DNA from: Oryza sativa Japonica Group
Lineage: Eukaryota > Streptophyta > Magnoliopsida > Poales > Poaceae
Length of the DNA: 64,000 nucleotides
Assembly (NCBI RefSeq): GCF_034140825.1
Contig: NC_089037.1
Span: 26,427,501-26,491,500, forward strand
Direction: 5' to 3'
Below are positions 21,586 to 35,846 of the stretch, piece by piece. The notes beneath the pieces are model-generated. The model was not told where the DNA came from. It did not search any database and saw only the letters and a list, made by a program, of their open reading frames with translations. Numbering within the stretch: the first letter of the stretch is position 1; each line of letters starts with the position of its first letter. The translations under genes and the position numbers were made by a program.

Positions 21586-22291
21586 TCTTCACATTGGCAC
21601 CTCGTCGGCTCTTCAGCTGTATTTGTACTAACCTCTCCTAGTGGCTTCTGAGGCCCTGATCTTTAACAAACCTTTTCACCCATGGATTCTCTTAGAGCAT
21701 AGCTGTATACATGTTTATAGCCTGTATTTAAGCTCCCAATTACTGCCTTCATGAGCCTAGAAGTTATCCCCCCCCCCCTTCCTACCCTCTCGATTAAGCA
21801 TGCCTGGAAGTCCCTTTTTGTCAACCTAATCAGAAACATTGAGCATTGTTAATCTTGGTTTGTTTTGGCTCTTTCAGGGGTTTGGTCAAATGGTCAGCTC
21901 AAATGTGAGGTTATGTACAGAATGAGTTGTTCTCTTGTTAAACGCTCCAACAGCTCAAAATTTTGTACTCTCATTTTTCTCTTCTTGGAGAGATATCTAA
22001 ACCTGGCTCACTGCCCCTTGACGACTTGTTCCAGCATTTCCTGCGAAACTATAGTAATTGATACTGTACAAGAGACAATGTTTTCCCCCTTCGTGCTGCA
22101 AAAAGCACAAATATGTCTTTTCAGAAAAGAAATTGCTTTGGTCAAATGTTTCATCATGCTTGATTTAAATTTTCTTTTACACCGTACAAAATCTTAGCTA
22201 AACGGGTAGTTGCCATTTTTCCATGGCTGTATACTGGTTAGGGCAATCAGCTCATTAAAGTAACGAGTTCTTTTTCTAGTTTAGGTGACGA
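21586..22291 (+). other. 3' UTR of the FAR1-type gene and flank
   Basis: Probable 3' UTR with a 10-base poly-C tract near 21770. The part from about 21610 to 21885 has a diverged copy at about 30010-30235 downstream of the isopropylmalate dehydrogenase gene. No open frame of note. Confidence 0.5.
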
Positions 22292-22440
22292 GTTTTTTTT
22301 TTTTTTGAGAAACACAGCACAAACGCAGACGCTCACAACGTGCGCACACTCACCCCCTATGAACGCACACACGCACATCCTACCCCTATGAGCACCTCCG
22401 GAAGACTGGGCCGGCATATTTGAGATTGACGAGTTGAATC
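22292..22440 (-). mobile_element. A-tailed SINE-like retroposon remnant
   Basis: On the minus strand this reads a GT-rich segment (GGGGTGAGTGTGCGCACG) ending in GTGTTTCTC and a run of A. That is the 3' portion of a short rice retroposon. No polymerase III boxes are preserved in the part present, so the exact family is uncertain. Confidence 0.45.
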
Positions 22441-22502
22441 AGCAAGTTCCTTGCAGCCTCATCAATAGTCTATATTCTCTAATAAGTAGAGAATAAAAAT
22501 TA

Positions 22503-22737
22503 CTCCCTCCGTTTTAAAATATTTAACACCATTGACTTTTTAGCACATGTTTGACTGTTTGTTTTATTCAAAAAATTTTGTGAAATATGTAAAACTATAT
22601 GAGTACATGAAAGTATATTTAACAATGAATCAAATGATATGAAAAGAATAAATAATTACTTAAATTTTTTGAATAAAACGAATGGTCAAACACGTGCTAA
22701 AAAGTCAACGGCGTCAAACATTTTAAAACGGAGGGAG
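22503..22737. mobile_element. Stowaway-like MITE
   Basis: 235 bp with ends CTCCCTCCGTTTTAAAAT and the inverted complement, flanked by TA on both sides (22501-22502, 22738-22739). Subterminal TTGACTTTTTAGCACATG is repeated inversely near the right end. The element at 52070-52302 belongs to the same family. Confidence 0.85.
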
Positions 22738-23087
22738 TAATTTATAAGTAAAATTTTTATATATGTATTTTTAACGACTTAAAAGTTAATATTAAAAAAC
22801 CTGTGTTGGAAATATCTTAAAATCAACTTGAAAATTAAGTTTGAAATTTTAATTTTGACTTTGGTTATGGTACCCATCTGGCGTTTCTAAACTTGACTTT
22901 GCAGGAAATGGTGTTGCTTGCCTGGAAGGCTGGAATGAGAAAACGGGATTCGGCCGACAATGAGCAGGCCGTGACGATTTGGGCTCTAAACGCCCTCCCT
23001 AATTTGGTCCAGAACGGACTAGTGCGGAAGTAGGTGGGCCTCTCTAGGCCCATAACAACAGTAGTTGACAGGTGAAGGGAGTACCTA

Positions 23088-23414
23088 TACATCTTTCGAA
23101 AGATTTTTATAATCGTATCACACAGATTTTTAATCTTTGTATTAAAATCCGATAGATATAATAAAAAGCAAAAAGCAATTAAGAAACACCATAATGAACA
23201 TTAAATTACCATATCCTCAAGAAAAAGACCAAATCAAATACAAAATTTAAAATTTACATGTGAAGATTCAAAAATTACAGTGTAACTTACAAAAGTTACA
23301 GTGTAAGTTTCATAAATTACACTATAACTTACAAGAAAATGCACTGTAAATTTGAGTGAGAAAATCGAGTGAGAGATAAGAAAAAATCTTTCGAGTGAGA
23401 TATAGCAAAATCGA
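23088..23414. mobile_element. Decayed fold-back MITE
   Basis: The left end has CTTTCGAAAGATTTTTATAA and the right end CTTTCGAGTGAGATATAGCA, related as an imperfect inverted repeat. The interior has repeated TTACAGTGTAA phrases in both orientations, as in the element at 5170-5585. Boundaries are approximate. Confidence 0.5.
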
Positions 23415-24056
23415 CAGGTGAAAATGGATCGGATAACAATCCGTTCCAAATTCGTCCAAAACGATAATATAGGATGAGTTTTTAAAAATCTTGTGGATAT
23501 AAATAGTAATGATACGAATTCAGATGTGAATGTGGTATTTCTAAAATCCGACGGATGCAGATTATTCAATATTTCTATCAGATTATCCGATAAGCAGTTT
23601 ATCGGATAATCCAAAATTATCAATACATATAAACATTCTATCTGTTACATATAATATAAGCTGGCCCATCTAGTGACCTAATTCATCAATTAATCTAGAT
23701 TTCTTAGTTTCAGGCTTTTACCGTCTCATATTACACTTGCGTAGCTGCATTTTTATATTATAGACATCATGTTTTCATGTTGTTTAGCACTTAAGTATAT
23801 AATTATTGCATGGGTCGTTCTTTGATTGTTGTATTATTATTCCTTGAATTACTAACTTCACGTTGTATCGATTGCATACACACATAATATTTGACAAAAT
23901 TAATCCGCACCGACTTCGTGCCATTTTTGACATTCGAAACAATCCACTCCGCATCCACATTTGTACACTATCTACACCCACTTCGAATCCGCTTAAAAAT
24001 ATGGGTTAGGATATAGTAGGATCATTATCCGTCCAAATCAACTCCATTTTCACTCT
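23415..24056. mobile_element. Non-autonomous hAT-like element
   Basis: Begins CAGGTGAAAATGGATCGGAT and ends with the diverged inverse, giving GAGTGAAAATGGAG on the opposite strand. These tips are typical of rice hAT non-autonomous elements. A palindrome GATTATCCGATAAGC...ATCGGATAATCC sits near 23580-23612. No transposase remains, and no clean 8-bp duplication is visible. Confidence 0.6.
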
Positions 24057-24465
24057 AATTGATTGTTTGTTGCACCGGTCGCTCTGTTATATTAAGCCTT
24101 GCAATCTTTTTTTCCCTCTGCCATCACTAATTTCTCCACTGAGAGCGACTGGATAATTTTTTTCATTTCTAGAAAAAAAGAGAGAGTAAATTTTTCATTT
24201 TGTTATTGAAGTGAGAAAGGCTAGATGAATTTAAGCAAAACCAAGTGTCAAATGTACTTCATATTTCAGAATCAATATAAGAAAAAAATTAATTATTTAT
24301 TTAGCAAACATGGTAAAACGTACATGAAAATTATAATGCTATTCTACGTTAAACTCTTATATATGATATTTTAATTAAATCTATTTAAAAATATGTATGT
24401 GGCGGAGTTAACTCCTAAGTATCCAACGCTATAGTATGCAACGCTAATAATCTTTTATACGAGAT

Positions 24466-24768
24466 AATCCAAAAAATGCCATTGACAAACGTTTAAACTC
24501 AACAAATGCCATTTTTAAGTGTGAGTTTCAAGAAATGTCATCGTACAAATAATTTTGTCCTAAAAATACCATCGCTGTTAGGGTTCCGTCCATCCCTCGC
24601 CGTTAAATGCTATATGATGAACTGTGTATTTAACAGCGTGGGGTAGATGGAACCCTAACGGCGATGATATTTTTAGGACAAAATTGTTTGTACGATGACA
24701 TTTTTTTAGAACTCACGCTGGTTGATGGTATTTCTTGGATTTGGACGCTTGCAAATAGCATTTTGTTG
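24466..24768. mobile_element. Fold-back MITE with about 130-bp arms
   Basis: Left arm phrases ATTTTGTCCTAAAAATACCA, GGGTTCCGTCCATCC and GCCGTTAAATGC recur inversely on the right, around a short loop near 24615-24625. It could fold into one long hairpin. The ends are diverged, so limits are within about 10 bases. Confidence 0.7.
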
Positions 24769-24769
24769 T

Positions 24770-25300
24770 CGAAATAACAACCGTATACGTTGAAAGACGT
24801 GGTTACTTAACAGTAGTTGGAAAGCAGTAAAATGAATTAAATTGAGAATTTTTCTTGGGATCCCCTTTTACATGACCCTAGGGGTCTATTTATAATCTCA
24901 TTACAGGTTCCCTTATTAGGGTTTAGGTTTTACAGGGTGGTTGCCCTTATGAAAGGGACATTTACATGGGTATATAATGTAATTGAGATACATGGGCCTC
25001 TAGTGGGCCGACTGGCGAACGCTGGCCCAGTGGCCCCCGGGCTTGATTGGCTGAGATGGCCTCTTGGGCCTCCTTGAAGTTGAACTTGTTATGGCGAATC
25101 CATCCGCTTTTGCCATACATCCTTCGTCCAAGATGCCTCCAACCTTGTTGGATAACAGCGCGATCCTTCGCCCTTCGCCGTCTTTGCTTGATAGTCTTCG
25201 CCATGGGGACTTTGTCCCGACAGACTCGACGTCTTGGGCTTGAACCCTCACTGGTTGTATGGTTTTAGCAGGTCCGATCAAAGGGTCTCATAACATACCG
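24770..25300 (-). mobile_element. LTR retrotransposon fossil (lone LTR fragment)
   Basis: On the minus strand the sequence has the look of a plant LTR: a GC-rich upstream half, a TATAAATAGA promoter box near 24890 and a downstream segment reading into AT-rich sequence. No internal retrotransposon region flanks it on either side, so it is a solo or partial LTR. The family (probably Ty3/Gypsy-like) and exact ends are uncertain, and no clear target duplication was found. The short frames inside it are not host genes. Confidence 0.5.
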
Positions 25301-25463
25301 CAAACATATTTCTTCTCTTTTTATATCTATAGCATCAGTCGATCATTGAAAAACGTTACTATTAGTTATCCAGACTTAACGGCTCGCTGGTTATCCTCGT
25401 CGCGACGTGGAAGAAACGCGAGCTGCTGGAGACGGGAGACGAAGTTGTGCGGTGCCTACATGC

Positions 25464-25470
25464 TATAAGA
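25464..25470 (+). promoter_or_regulatory. Candidate TATA box of the IPMDH gene
   Basis: TATAAGA lies 207 bases upstream of the IPMDH start codon, in a short stretch that becomes GC-rich. A start about 30 bases downstream would give a leader near 180 bases. Confidence 0.4.
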
Positions 25471-25676
25471 GCACCGTGATCCACCGAAGCAACTCTTCTC
25501 TCGGGCGAAGGGCAGGGCACAACACAACCGCGCGGCAGCTCTGACTCCGGTGGTTTTCCCGAGAGCTGCCGGTTTTAAACGCGTTTCAGCACCAACAAAG
25601 CAAGGGCAAAGCCCAAGCCCACCACCAAGTCTCCGACCACTAAACTTGCAAAAAAAAAAAAAGAAACACAAAAAAA

Positions 25677-29644
<3,968 letters not shown>

Positions 29645-30009
29645 CTCTCAGTATTTCAGCTGTAGCCCTGTGATTGTGATGGTCGAAAGCACATCAGAGA
29701 TTGAGGCCGCCAAAGAATCACATTGATGCTGGACTTCCTGATGTTTTTTGCCTGTCCTTGTGTCATTCTGTAACTTAGCGCATGAGTTGCCTCTTTCCCC
29801 TTTTCTCTTGTACCTTGAATTTTTTCTGTGGTGATGGTTGACTTAACTGTCTAGGCCAACAATAATAAAATGGGGTTGGTTCCATATACCTAGCTGAACA
29901 AGAGGTTGGTTGTGTAACGTACTAACGTTGGTTGAGTATATATACTACCCCCATCTCCTGTTCATGTTGCTGTACTTGTTTTCTTACTCAAAACCGTGCA
30001 GGCACCTGT
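29645..30009 (+). other. IPMDH 3' UTR and spacer
   Basis: Contains AATAATAAAATGG near 29860, a good polyadenylation context about 220 bases after the stop. Nothing else is recognised before the copied segment that follows. Confidence 0.5.
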
Positions 30010-30231
30010 TCAGCTGGCCTTCTTTCTGTGAACCTCTACCAATAACTTCTGAGGCACTGACATTGGTCCATATTTGTATCCTGTATTTGAAGGTCTCAAC
30101 TATTGCCCCCAATCAGCCCAGAATCTTTTCCCTTTTCCGGTACATTCTTAGCTGGAAGATCTTCTGTTGTTGGCCTGATCATATACACGGAAGTCTGCAT
30201 GATAGCCTTGTTTGGTTGGCTCTGGCCGGGG
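30010..30231 (+). repeat. Diverged copy of the FAR1-type gene's 3' UTR
   Basis: Blocks shared in the same order with about 21610-21885: GGCACCT, AACCTCT, CTTCTGAGGC-CTGA, CCTGTATTT with AAG, CTC, CAA and ATTGCC, then CTGGAAG and finally GGGGTTTGGT. By eye, identity is roughly two thirds with small gaps. It ends where the next fold-back element begins. The open frame across it has no protein-like content. Confidence 0.6.
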
Positions 30232-31036
30232 TTTGGTAATCGAAAAATCACGACTTTAGAAATATAGCACTTAAAGTTCTATTTCACTTTAATAGCACCG
30301 AAAGTTACTCTCCATTCCTCTATTCAGCATTCCATTCAAAATTCGGTTAACTTCTTTACTTTATCATTTTTTTCAAAAACTAAAACACACACAAAAAAAT
30401 TGTGCAGCCGTCCTCGAGTTCATAATCAGCCACCGACCTCAATCTTGCCTGTTTGGACGCCATCAAGATTGCTCTAGCCTCTAGATGTGGTCGTCGAGCT
30501 AGCACCAGGCCATGCCCTCGAGCTCACCCGGCCCGGCCACCATCGAGATCGCCACAGGCCGTGCCCTCGGGCTCCCCAGCTACCCGCAGCCACGGCCGCG
30601 AGCTCACCCAAGCCGACACCCTCAAGCTTATCCCCCACTGCCTTGATCGTCGAGCTTGTCCCTAGCTGCCGGCTTTGAGCTGTGCGGCCACCGCCGTCAA
30701 CCTACCTGTGGCTGCCACCTTCGATGTCCTGGAATTTGCCTGATGATGCATGCCCTCGAGGTCTACCATGGTATTAGCGGTTGAGCTCCTCCATCAATCT
30801 TGTGCTCGAGGTTGCTTCCTGCTGCCACAACTCCTCCTACTTGTGTGCCCAAGGAAGAAGAAAGGGAATGTGAGAAGGAATAAAGCAAAATGATGATATT
30901 GCAAAAGATAAGAGTGGTTTTTAACGGAATGCTAAGTAGAGTAATGGAGGGTAACTTTCGATGCTATTAAAATAAAATAGAACATTTGAGTGCCATATTT
31001 TTAAAGTCGTGAACTTTCAGTGCTATTAAACCAATT
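30232..31036. mobile_element. Fold-back element carrying a GC-rich interior
   Basis: Arms of about 130 bp: left has CACGACTTTAGAAATATAGCA, TTTAATAGCACCGAAAGTTA and CAGCATTCC; the right has all three inverted. The terminal phrases match the cargo-free element at 13850-14262. Between the arms lie about 500 bp of GC-rich DNA (30400-30860) with CTCGAGCT-type repeats and only short Pro/Arg-rich frames. The interior looks acquired rather than native, but its source is not identified. Target duplications are not evident. Confidence 0.6.
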
Positions 31037-31952
31037 TCTTCTTCTTTTTTCCAACTCCAAGTTGTGTGTTTTCATGAATTCCTCTTGTTCTCCATTATTT
31101 ATACAGCTTACTATTAGCTTTATTTTCCAATTAAAAAGTAGGTGTGTGTTTAGTCAATTAATTGTGCTAAGTCGTGTACTCCTAGTGGCAGGAATCACTC
31201 AAAATTTATAGTGGTTCACTAAAAGGGTTTATTAGTTGTTTTTTTATATAGATGCACATATTTATATTTGTGTACACCAAAATTTAAACTGTCTGATACA
31301 CCTACGCTTTTACAATTATATTAAAGGATTATTTGTTGTAAAGGCGTTTGTAGTGTACCCTACCTAGGTGAAATTCTATGTGAAATATATTGGCTATGAC
31401 TATAAAATATCAGAATAATATTAAAGGGGTCCATAACTTAGCATAGTTTTGAATCTAAAAAGAAAATAAAATTTAGTAAGCTTTCTTTGACAGATTTCTA
31501 TTTTAACAGGAGTTGCTTTAAGATCTGTATATATCTTAGGATTGTCAAAACATAAGTGTGCTTTCGGTCAACTTGGTACGAAAACTAGTTAAAACCGCTT
31601 GGATTTGATCCCCAATAGTTTTCATACAGTATTACAAACCCTAGTCGTAACACGTCCTTTTCTAAGAGGAGTGACCAAATACACATCGGCTACTATCCTT
31701 TTAAAAGCATGAGAGCGTGAGTATATATAAGCCCATATAACCATGATATTTCAGCAATATATCGTAGATGGTAAAAAACCACAAAATATATAGAGAAGTT
31801 ATTAATATTTAGGGTCCGTTTGGTATAGCTCCTATACTGAGGACAGAACGGACTAAGGAGTGGTGAGAATGCCGCTCCACATTCGCAGTGTAATTTTCAG
31901 TAGCAGTAGAGCAGCAGCTCCGCTCTATTCAGGAGTGTAATTATCCAGGAGC
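31037..31952. other. Intergenic, with MITE-like sequence near 31813
   Basis: AT-rich without a gene. From 31813 the sequence GGGTCCGTTTGGTATAGCTC and the following GAGCTCC phrases resemble the tips of rice elements, but I could not find a matching right end. Confidence 0.4.
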
Positions 31953-32216
31953 TCCATCGAGAACTCCCGAACCGATGAGAAGCTCCTGTCCGTCTTCCGC
32001 GAGGGTGTGTATGACATCCACTCCCCCAGGATCCCCTCCACCGAGGAGATCGCGGACCGCATCAACAAGATGCTTGCCGTGCTTGACACCAACATCCTCT
32101 AGGTGAACCCTGACCGCGGTCTCAAGACCCGCAAATACACCGAGGTGAAACCTGCACTAACCAACATGGTAGATGCTGCCAAGCTCATCCGCACCCAGCT
32201 TGCCAGCGCAAAATGA
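31953..32216 (+). pseudogene. Pseudogene of cobalamin-independent methionine synthase (MetE), C-terminal part
   Basis: The frame encodes [19 protein letters not shown], then [50 protein letters not shown] and [13 protein letters not shown] before the proper stop. This is the last 90 or so residues of plant MetE (5-methyltetrahydropteroyltriglutamate-homocysteine methyltransferase). Nine residues usually present after REGV (KYGAGIGPG in the family) are missing, and the Trp codon after DTNIL is TAG. No upstream MetE sequence is present. Introns are absent in this part, so it may be retroposed or carried by a transposon. Confidence 0.88.
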
Positions 32217-32600
32217 GATTTCCAATAGTGCAAAATTGAGGTGTCCAATAGTGCTTATCTTTGCTTGTTGAAAAGAGCCAACATCGCCATTTGGTGGGTA
32301 ATTTGAGGCTGCGTTTGGGGCATTGTCTTCTCTTAGAACAAAACAGAATCACAAATTCGCATCGAATTGCATCGTCCACTGTTTCCTTTTCTGAGCTCCA
32401 TGAGTTGAATTGCAAAACAGAAGCGTTACAATTTACAACTAGAATCTAACACTAGGAAAGCAGAATGCCATATATGTTATTGTATTCACATTCATTGATG
32501 AGCTCGTATGTAGCAAACCAGTCCCAAGCTAACAGTGACAATTGTAATTCACATGAGCAACAAACACATTTACACAAGCGATTAATTCACATGCTACGAT

Positions 32601-33466
32601 TCACAGCAGCATCAAGCACAGCACATAGGCTCCAACGCAAGCCACTGCAAGGATGAGAGCAACGCCAAGAACATTCATAGGCCTGACCCTCTGCCACCAT
32701 CTCCCGTTACCATCATCCACATCGCCGTGTGTTCTTGGCACATCCTGCGTGGCAATCACCTCTTCTTTCTCATCAATCTTGCCCATCTCTTCGTCTTCCT
32801 GGGCGATGTACAGATTGCCACCGCCGCCGCTGCTGCTTGATGGCCCATCCGCCATGGGCGCCATGGCTGCTTCTCCCTGAGGCTGGGAGCTCACATTGTG
32901 TTCATCTTCCTTCTTGTCCCTGGAGGAGGAGGAAGAAGACGATGATCCCTTGGGCAGGATGACGTAGAGCAGGGCTTCCTCGTTGTCCATGACGGCCCTG
33001 ATGGCGCCGGCGTCGCAGCTCCTCGGGACCGGAAACATCTTGAGGAAGCGTGCCCATTGGCCGCCGTCGGCCCGCCGCTCGCCGGCGACCTTCAGCTTCC
33101 GGCTGGTGTTGTACAGCACCTTCAGCTCCTCCTTCCTGAACCCTGAAACCAACAAAACAAATAAATAAATCCCTCACGAGAGGCAATTCGCAAGTCATTC
33201 AACAGTTTTTTGGCTGAATTCCAAGAAATTTTATGCTGAATAATTCAGATAAGTTCGGGTGTTTTTTTTTTCGGAAATTTCTTATCCAAAAATGTGAACC
33301 ACGAGTCGTGGTACAATCATGAATTTTATTTTTTACCTGAGACATCGACGACGAGGGTGTCGGCGTCTTCCGTGCGTGTCCACTCGCACCGGGGATCGAC
33401 GTTCGCGTAACCGTGGCGGCGAGGCGGCGGGGGAGCCGCCGCCGCGGCAGCGGTCGCTGCCTGCAT
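32601..33466 (-). CDS. HSP20-like protein with C-terminal membrane anchor (RTM2-type)
   Basis: Two exons on the minus strand: 33466-33337 and 33142-32601, with a GT-AG intron, giving 223 residues. After an Ala/Pro start, residues about 18-100 form an alpha-crystallin domain (DPRCEWTRTEDADTLVVDVS, GFRKEELKVLYNTSRKLKV, WARFLKMFPVP, ALLYVILPKG). A Ser/Glu-rich linker follows, then a single C-terminal transmembrane helix (MNVLGVALILAVACVGAYVL). This is the plan of RESTRICTED TEV MOVEMENT 2 and relatives, which are membrane-bound and lack classic heat-shock roles. A TATATA on the minus strand at 33565-33571 lies about 100 bases upstream. The gene at 39089-40064 has the same domain plan and an intron at the same place (before GF[KR][KR]EE). 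Confidence 0.87.
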
Positions 33467-34076
33467 GATATATGAGTTTGCACGATGATATTGTACACTT
33501 TTCTGTTCGTTTGGGCTCTTTCACTTTCAGCAACAAGATTGGTTAAGACAGATGGCAACGAGGGTATATAGGGTTGGATTGTAGTGTTAGATTATAGTAG
33601 TAAGAAATAAATATTTGGTGATAGTGTTGCCTCCTAGAAGAGTTATACGGTAATGGTACTAGTTGCTAGGCTAGGCAAACACCTTTCTTTGCTTCTGCTG
33701 GTCTCAGATGTTTTGCTTCAACCGATCAACTTCAAGGTGTACGCTCCTTTGTTGGGGGAAGTACAATGTATGTATGTGGTATGCCTCCCGTGCTACAAAC
33801 ATTGGGAATCTACATATCGTAGTGTAACTGCAATTGTGAAATTTACCTTCTTCTATTGTTGTTGGATAAGAGTACATTGAAGTACTGCGTACAAGCATGT
33901 TGCCTCTGTGTTATGAAGCCTAACTTCAGAAAATACCCCCTTCTGTTTTTATTTCCTCACATAACATTAAATTCACAATATATAAGTAATTTTATGGTCT
34001 TTAAGCTAGAAGATACCATAAAATTTCTCATAGACATATAGAAGAGAACTCACTAATGCTAGTAGGATATATACAT
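33467..34076. other. Promoter and intergenic stretch
   Basis: Includes the leader and TATA box of the minus-strand HSP20-like gene in its first 110 bases. The remainder has no gene or clear repeat. Confidence 0.5.
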
Positions 34077-34400
34077 AGGGCGTGTTTAGTTCTTTGGGTG
34101 TAAAGTTTTTTAAAGTATACGTATACGCATTTGAAATATTAAACGTAGACTAATAACAGAACAAATTACAGATTTCACCTGTAAATTGTGAGATAAATTT
34201 ATTAAGTCTAATTAATCCGTCATTAGCAAATGTTTACTGTAGCATCACATTGTCAAATCATGGTGTAATTAGGCTCAAAAAATTCGTCTCGCAATTTACA
34301 TGCAAACTATGCAATTGTTTTTTTTCTCCACATTTAATATCACATGCATGTGTCTAAACATTTGATATGACTTTTTTATCAAAACTTTTGTCATGGCCTA
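34077..34400. mobile_element. MITE of the GTTTAG-end family
   Basis: Starts GCGTGTTTAGTTCTTTGGG and holds AAGTCTAATTAATCCGTC and GTGTAATTAGGCTC in opposite orientation, as the copies at 1075, 3931 and 55811 do. The right tip is eroded near TTTTGTCATGGCC. Confidence 0.7.
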
Positions 34401-34654
34401 GGATAGGTAAAACGAAACCAAGTGATAAATGTCTGATGGCTCATCGATAGAGAAATACTTTTTGTCAGCACACCACTAAGGATAGCCGTCATGATAATTC
34501 ATTACCGTTGGACGTCAGGACCCGGCGGGGGCAACCAACATGAAGATAAATCCCGTCAGGCTTGACTATTTTTTCTAATATATTAATCTGTAAATTTTTT
34601 GCACGTTCGAAAAAAGCTTGACTATTTTCTTATCACTTTGGCTGATAAGAAATA

Positions 34655-35837
34655 GGCAATATTTACTACAGGACACTCAAAAAATGTGTAATTAGCCGTG
34701 GGACATTGAAAAACGTGAATTGGCTGTAGGACATCACAAAAGAGTGGTAATTAGCTACTGGACACTAGAGACATTATTTTATTATTTTTGGTGAAAACAA
34801 GGAGAGGGAGCGTTAAAAGTACTGAAATGCCCCCGGCCACGAGCACTACCTCTCCAGCCTCCTCGCCGCCCTCCCCGCCGGCGCCGCGCACGCTGGCCGC
34901 CTCAGCCTCACCCGACAGTAGCAGAATAGCACGACGTCGCACGCTGCTGTCGTCCCGTTCACTCCCACCTGTGACGTTAGCGGTGGTGGCGGCGACGAAC
35001 CCACCGCGAGCAGAGCACGCTCCGCCGCGCCGGCGCACTCCTCCACGTGTCGGGAAGCACCGGCAAATTCACCACCGGCGCCGCCTCAACCGCCGTCGTG
35101 GAGTGCGTCACGTACAGCCAGGCGCGAGCGCGGGGCAGTATTGCAGCCGCGGCGGGACCACGCCACCTCCGACTCCGCCTCGACGGCCCGCGCCGGCCGT
35201 TGCAGGAGATGAGGACGGCGGGGAGGAGAGGCGGGGATGGGGTGAGCTGGCAGACGAAGGTGGCGGCAGTGACCTCTTACTGCTCCGGGAACACCGGGAT
35301 GGTGAACACGGTGCCGGGCTGCGCCCAACGACGGGAAGAGCAGCGACGGCTCGAGTGACGCAGGGTCCGGGGGGTGAGCAACAGTGCGAGCGGCGACGCC
35401 ATCAGCAGGAGCCGCGCCTGGTTGGCGAACCGCTCTGCTGCCGACTCGTAGCTCATGTACCACGAGAATCCGAGGAAGACGAGCAGCACCACCAGGAAGA
35501 AGCACAGGTGCAGCGGCAGCTCCGGCGCCTGCACATACCCCGCCGCCGTCGGCGAGCCGACATTGCTGTACGAGTTCCCCATCGATCGTTCGAATAATTG
35601 AACTGTCTCCCTTGCGAGGTGAAGAAGAAGAAACTTGGCAATGGAGGTGAGAAGGCCGGGGGCATTTCAGTACTTTTAACACTCTTTCTTTCTCTGTTTT
35701 CACCGAAAATAATAAAATAATGTCTCCCGTGTCCAGTAGCTAATTACTATTTTGCGATGTCCTACAACCAATTTATGTTTTTGCGGTATCCCACGGCTAA
35801 TCACACTTCTTTTAAGTGTTCTGTAGCAAATTTTGCC
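34655..35837. mobile_element. Pack-MULE with 9-bp target duplication
   Basis: A non-autonomous Mutator-like element of 1183 bp. It is flanked by TAAGAAATA exactly on both sides (34646-34654 and 35838-35846); 9 bp is the Mutator target duplication. The terminal inverted repeats are about 185 bp (34655-34839 and 35653-35837), starting GGCAA-ATTT-CTACAG and both containing CTACTGGACAC, ACATTATTTTATTATTTT and GTACTGAAATGCCCCCGGCC. The interior of about 810 bp is strongly GC-rich, unlike the AT-rich arms and flanks, and includes a captured gene start on the minus strand. The high arm identity suggests a fairly recent insertion. Confidence 0.93.
35277..35582 (-). CDS. Captured fragment of a small membrane-protein gene inside the Pack-MULE
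   Basis: An open frame of 101 codons from a genuine ATG. Residues 1-22 are polar, followed by PELPLHLCFFLVVLLVFLGF and SWYMSYESAAERFANQARLL, then a second hydrophobic stretch LLMASPLALLLTP. Two hydrophobic segments separated by SWY-SYES look like the start of an uncharacterised plant transmembrane protein family, which I know only by type and cannot name. After about residue 72 the sequence turns Arg/Ser-rich and probably leaves the parent frame or the captured part. Lying wholly between the TIRs, it is best read as captured host sequence. Whether it is expressed is unknown. Confidence 0.5.
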   Translation of the reverse strand: MGNSYSNVGSPTAAGYVQAPELPLHLCFFLVVLLVFLGFSWYMSYESAAERFANQARLLLMASPLALLLTPRTLRHSSRRCSSRRWAQPGTVFTIPVFPEQ

Positions 35838-35846
35838 TAAGAAATA

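Noticed and set aside
24962-25281. Overlapping short frames upstream of IPMDH
   Set aside because: They lie in the LTR fossil and have no host-gene features.
34788-35597. 269-codon plus-strand frame in the Pack-MULE
   Set aside because: Antisense to the captured start, starts inside the TIR, is low in complexity and has no domain.
35086-35703. 205-codon minus-strand frame in the Pack-MULE
   Set aside because: It runs from the TIR into the cargo in a frame different from the membrane-protein-like one and is Arg/Ala/Pro-rich. It is a GC shadow.
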